Assembly (NCBI GenBank): GCA_003833135.1
Contig: QZLH01001873.1
Location: 8,840 to 20,825 of the forward strand
From: Oehlia diaphana
Lineage: Eukaryota; Glomeromycota; Glomeromycetes; Glomerales; Glomeraceae
DNA length: 11,986 bases
Direction of reading: 5' to 3'
The notes beneath the pieces were generated by a model that worked only from the letters and a program-made list of their open reading frames with translations, made no database searches and was not told where the DNA came from. This document shows, in pieces, positions 9,168-11,986 of this stretch. Each line of letters opens with the position of its first letter. Positions within the stretch are counted from its first letter, which is position 1. The translations under genes were made by a program, and so were the position numbers.

Positions 9168-9444
9168 TAGTGTTCCACACGAATCAAATTTCTCCTTTGA
9201 AATTTGATTCGATTCGAACTCGATTCGGACTCGATTTGACTTCCAAAAATTATTATCTCAGGATCTAGTGATCCAAATTCGATGATCATTTTTTTAATAG
9301 ATAGGTCTCGTTGCCCTGATCAAAATAAAAAAAAGATCGTCGAAATCGGACTGCTAGATCAAAAGTTATTCACAAAATACGTTTTTATTACTCAGGAGTA
9401 ATCAGGGTCACATCATGTCACGAATTGATTCGTGCGGAACACTA
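9168..9444. mobile_element. 277-bp hAT-superfamily MITE
   Basis: The ends are inverted repeats TAGTGTTCC(A/G)CACGAATCAA, 19 of 20 bases equal, flanked by a perfect 8-bp duplication. The terminal TAGTG fits the hAT consensus YARNG, and 8-bp duplications are the hAT rule. Subterminal hairpins lie at each end: a 12-bp perfect stem at 9181-9210, and a 7-bp stem at 9419-9434. CGATTCG/ACTCGAT repeats follow the left hairpin. There is no transposase, so it must have been moved by an enzyme coded elsewhere. It sits inside the CCHC pseudogene. Removing the element and one duplication rejoins that gene's frame exactly. Identity between its ends suggests it is younger than the decay around it. Confidence 0.9.
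9181..9210. repeat. Subterminal hairpin of the hAT MITE
   Basis: GAATCAAATTTC (9181-9192) and GAAATTTGATTC (9199-9210) are perfect inverted copies around a six-base loop. Similar foldbacks near hAT ends can hold transposase-binding sites; that use is inferred here. Confidence 0.8.
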
Positions 9445-9452
9445 TTCCTTGG
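9445..9452. repeat. Right 8-bp target site duplication TTCCTTGG of the hAT MITE
   Basis: Exact copy of 9160-9167, directly after the GGAACACTA terminus. Confidence 0.85.
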
Positions 9453-9690
9453 TAAGTAAACCTAAGTTTTTTAAGAATTCAGATATGTAATAATCTCTCA
9501 TACCTTCCTCAAACTTTAATGTAGATGGTAGACCTCTTGGCTGTTTAACTAGTTCAACAATTTGTGAGGTAGATACTTGCTGAGTCATTTGCGATTGAAA
9601 ATCAGATTTTTACTTTTCTAATAAAGACTGGTATTCAGTTTTTTGCTATGCCAGTACATTTTGAATTGCTTATTGCATATCTTCTTATCT

Positions 9691-11165
9691 ATTGAATAGC
9701 CTTTTTTAGTAAAGTATTTAACAGTTAGGAGGAAATTTTTGAGCTTTTCTCCTAAATATTCTACTAATTTATTTAATCCTATTTCCATATGCTGAAGGCT
9801 ATCAAGAAATTAGAGCTGACTAACATCCATGGCTTTGTACTTTCCTATATTCTCTGGAATGCAATTTAATTTATTAGCCGTAAATTTGCTCACAACTTTC
9901 ATAAGCAGATGAGAATCATATTCCCAGAAATTATGATATATAAGAGGCACTTTGGTTTTGAAAGAACCTATTCACAATTTTTTGTTATAAAAGTCATGAG
10001 CTGGACCTCAGTACTTTCCATTTATATAATCATGATCTTTTACTTTTCAAATAAATGTACTTAAAACTTCTCAGTATTTTTTCTATGCTTTTCTCTTTTT
10101 AGGATGTTCTTTTTCCATACATATTTCCCATTCTTTGATTTCTAATAAATTATGCTTTGCTTCTTCAAATTTTTGTAATATCTCTGGTGCTGGTTTTAAA
10201 AAAGTTCTCTTGCAAATTTAGCATTCTGTCACCTTATTGTATACTTTAAGATCTCCTGGTGCCATTATCATTTTTGCAGATGCAGATAAGTCCTCCTATA
10301 TATTTGCCAGCTCCTCCTCAATTTTTGTAATGAATCTTTCAAGCGCATCTGGACCTCTATATAAATCTTGACTTATGATTTCATAGTTGAGTGAACTATC
10401 CATATGAATAACTACATAGCAATAGCCATACAGCTTGTACATCTGTAATCTTTCTGTATGGGTTAACTTCGTTTTCTCTTCTGAAGTTAGTTTTTCAGTC
10501 AACATTTCAAGATCCCAGAAAATGCGATATAGATTTGGTTGCATGCATTTATGATTATAAAAAGCTTTGATACTTTTATTCTTAACTGGCATTTGTGGTC
10601 ACTAGAGGGCATTATTTAGACCCTTGCATTTTGGCAAATATTCATTGTATCTTATCTTTGAAGAGTATACATGGAGACAATAATGGCAGAGGTATTTTCG
10701 CCCTTTATGTTTGCTATGATTGTATACTAACTTATGTAAATCTTTGATAATACAGTAATAACTTCTTTCTTCTTTCGTAATTACTAGAAGATTTACTTGC
10801 TTATATTCATCCTCTCTTCTTTTTGAAACATAGCAAAATTCAAGACACTCATTCTGATTATGCCATTCATAGACATATAGACTGATTTCAGGATTATTTT
10901 TTTCAAACTTTTTATAAACTGGTGTTGAGACCAGCACTGGAATTGGAATATCTTTCATATTAACTTTCTTCACGAAACTTCTATATAGCCGATGTGGATT
11001 TCTCTCTGAATGAACTTTTACAGGATGCAAAGCTCCTAGAATACTTCATCCAAAATACCAGTCATCATTATTTTAAATATTAATAATTCTATTATTATGT
11101 TTTGGTAAAGTTTCTGGTAAAGGTATATAGGTAGTAGGACTAATTGGATTGAAATCAGATACCAT
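9691..11165 (-). pseudogene. Family B DNA polymerase (protein-primed type), exonuclease half only, broken
   Basis: In one main frame the N-terminal region reads TTYIPLPETLP and NNDDWYFG-stop-SILGALHPVKVHSERNPHR. Next is a Cys-rich finger, KYLCHYCLHVYSS...CKG near 10,625-10,690. ExoI follows as FWDLEML (Asp at 10512-10514, Glu at 10506-10508). A CxxC-like TEC-stop-ICKRTF segment leads to KVKDHDYINGKY-stop-GPAHD. ExoII is HNFWEYDSHLL (about 9903-9935), then FLDSLQHMEIGLNKLVEYLG and LTVKYFTKKGYS. These are the standard landmarks of PolB from Polintons, virophages, adintoviruses and linear plasmids. The gene stops there: ExoIII and the whole polymerase domain are missing, and the sequence runs into the CCHC gene near 9690. 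Stops include 11073-11075, 11046-11048, 10602-10604, 10599-10601, 10296-10298, 10008-10010 and 9972-9974. It is certainly non-functional. The 5' limit (Met at 11163-11165) is a guess. Confidence 0.85.
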
Positions 11166-11564
11166 ACAGTTCTAAAATTAAGCAACCCCAAAAATAAGCA
11201 ACCCTGGCCCACATTAAACTGATTTGGGCTGGAATTATAAGAACTTTGACCAGAATTAAGTGCAAAAAATGGTTGCGTAATTTCAGAACTGTACAGTATT
11301 TCTATACTAAATTCTTCTATATATTTTGGATAAACATCAGACATTTAGTATATCAGTTAGCTCTAACTGTCACGCTATTACTTGCTTATAAAATTTTTTC
11401 TTTAATTAATTATTTCCTATTCTTTTCAGTTTTCAGTTTCCAGTTATAGAACTGTCATCAAAAGCGGTATTTACAGGTTTGCCAAAACGGTTTTAGACTA
11501 TTACGAAACTTAAGTATTAATTATTTATTAATTAATCTTTCAAATTTTAGTGTTAAAAAATAGA
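11166..11564. other. Divergent intergenic region
   Basis: AT-rich sequence between the start of the polymerase remnant (minus) and the Cys-rich gene (plus). Open frames here have no recognisable content. A pyrimidine-rich run ending CAAATTTTAG (11541-11550) looks like a splice acceptor, so the Cys-rich gene could have an upstream exon, but no convincing first exon was found. Confidence 0.4.
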
Positions 11565-11801
11565 ATGATTGGTAAATATTCATGTCCATATCTTTATAAT
11601 ACTGGAAAGGCTTGCAATAACCCTTGCATTCACCCAAAAGGTTGCCGATTTCATTGGAAAGCTAAAAAACGGATACCATGTTCTGATTGCAGGAAACTTA
11701 CAGCTTCTGCTTATAACCAATGCCTATTACATGTTAGAGGCTATTATGTTATTCAGTATTATGACAGGCTTCGATCAAAAATACAAGAAAGTAATGGATA
11801 A
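11565..11801 (+). CDS. Small Cys/His-rich putative zinc-binding protein, 78 aa
   Basis: From ATG 11565-11567 the product is 78 residues ending at TAA. It has eight Cys and several His in a regular order: YSCPYL, GKACNNPC, HPKGCRFHW, PCSDC and YNQCLLHVRGYY. The C...C..C...C..H / CxxC...C..H layout suggests two linked zinc-binding units, probably for nucleic acid binding. A basic stretch WKAKKR lies between them. No stop or shift is needed. Coding could continue five codons upstream to a possible acceptor AG at 11549-11550, so a 5' exon may exist. It is divergent from the polymerase remnant, and small zinc proteins next to polB would fit a viral-element accessory gene. I do not recognise a named family. 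Confidence 0.65.
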   Translation: MIGKYSCPYLYNTGKACNNPCIHPKGCRFHWKAKKRIPCSDCRKLTASAYNQCLLHVRGYYVIQYYDRLRSKIQESNG

Positions 11802-11986
11802 ATCATTTTAGCTAGCACTTTATCTTAATTTTAGCCAGAATTTTGGGCGTAATATCCAATGGGCACATATAGGCTGATTTGTCTACCTTTAATTAAAATA
11901 TTGATTTTATTACATTTTTATTATACAAAATACTATATGATATACAGTAAATTGGGGATGAGTATTAAAAAATATTTATTTAATGT

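Larger units (their letters stand above)
8053..9690 (-). pseudogene. CCHC zinc-knuckle gag-like protein, decayed and split by a hAT MITE
   Basis: The N-terminal part is Gln-rich (EYQSLLEK, DFQSQMTQQVSTSQIVELVK, then GLPSTLKFEEGMRDYY). A segment RIDRVEEGINKTCDAVNQL leads into a CCHC zinc knuckle, CDICEKTGHSKDSC, near 8960-9005. Further on, in shifted frames, come QPETYDELMPKL, DPSSEFGDINDPAIKALDE, PFNFAIKNNFKYITDSLG and a block with VIGNFVYIDN...LMLFFGMSNIRKVQG (ORF 8229-8456). The LGMSNIRK part faintly recalls the second lobe of retropepsins (LGxDWL), but no D(S/T)G motif is seen. The tail EEQLLKTERWLDMAL ends at TAA 8053-8055. Many stops and at least three frameshifts show it is dead. Zinc-knuckle proteins of this kind bind nucleic acid, often as retroelement gag. 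The 5' end abuts the polymerase fragment at about 9690, with no clean start codon. Confidence 0.6.

Noticed and set aside
9168..9444. Tc1/mariner-type MITE with TA duplication
   Set aside because: The ends can be read as TA-GTGTTCC...GGAACAC-TA, but the perfect 8-bp TTCCTTGG flanks and TAGTG termini fit hAT better.
5716..10298. Alternative genetic code in which TAA/TAG mean Gln
   Set aside because: Several TAA/TAG stops fall at likely Gln sites, but TGA stops and frameshifts are also common, and the intact genes end normally at TAG (Uma2-like) and TAA (Cys-rich). Decay is the simpler reading.
11036..11344. Open frame of 102 codons as a gene
   Set aside because: The same DNA in another frame holds the polymerase N-terminal motifs (TTYIPLPETLP, SILGALHP). 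The open frame is a shadow.
1..11986. tRNA, rRNA or CRISPR array
   Set aside because: No cloverleaf with conserved boxes, no rRNA-like block and no regularly spaced identical repeats were seen.

Overview
The window looks like nuclear DNA of an early-diverging fungus, most likely an arbuscular mycorrhizal fungus (Glomeromycotina, Rhizophagus-like). This is inference from strong AT bias, short GT-AG introns, an intron-rich Uma2-type nuclease gene, Cys-rich zinc-ribbon proteins fused to a restriction-type nuclease, and heavy mobile-element content. No search was run. Only two genes look intact: a seven-exon Uma2-like gene (1647-3018, +) and a 78-residue Cys-rich protein (11565-11801, +). The rest is decayed genes, two non-autonomous DNA transposons and AT-rich spacer.

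Left part (1-3437): a T-rich stretch with an imperfect tandem repeat, a broken C2H2-like gene on the minus strand (587-1239), a short promoter region, and the Uma2-like gene, which faces the next gene tail to tail.

Middle (3438-6078, all minus): three closely packed genes read in the order coiled-coil protein with a C-terminal membrane anchor, then FtsK/HerA-class A32-like packaging ATPase, then a three-repeat zinc-ribbon protein with a PD-(D/E)XK-like nuclease domain. Gaps are about 15 and 27 bases. All three carry frameshifts, and the first two also carry stops.

Right part (6079-11986): a 569-bp long-TIR element (6163-6731), AT-rich spacer, a plus-strand remnant with a helix-turn-helix-like segment (7534-8078), a minus-strand CCHC zinc-knuckle (gag-like) pseudogene (8053-9690) split by a 277-bp hAT-type MITE (9168-9444), and the exonuclease half of a protein-primed-type family B DNA polymerase (9691-11165). 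Divergent from the polymerase is the Cys-rich gene.

PolB, an A32-like ATPase, a coiled-coil/TM protein and small zinc proteins on one stretch, nearly all in one direction, suggest a dying endogenous DNA-virus-like or Polinton/Maverick-like element in a fungal genome. No capsid, protease, integrase or element-wide terminal repeat could be recognised, so the element's class is open.
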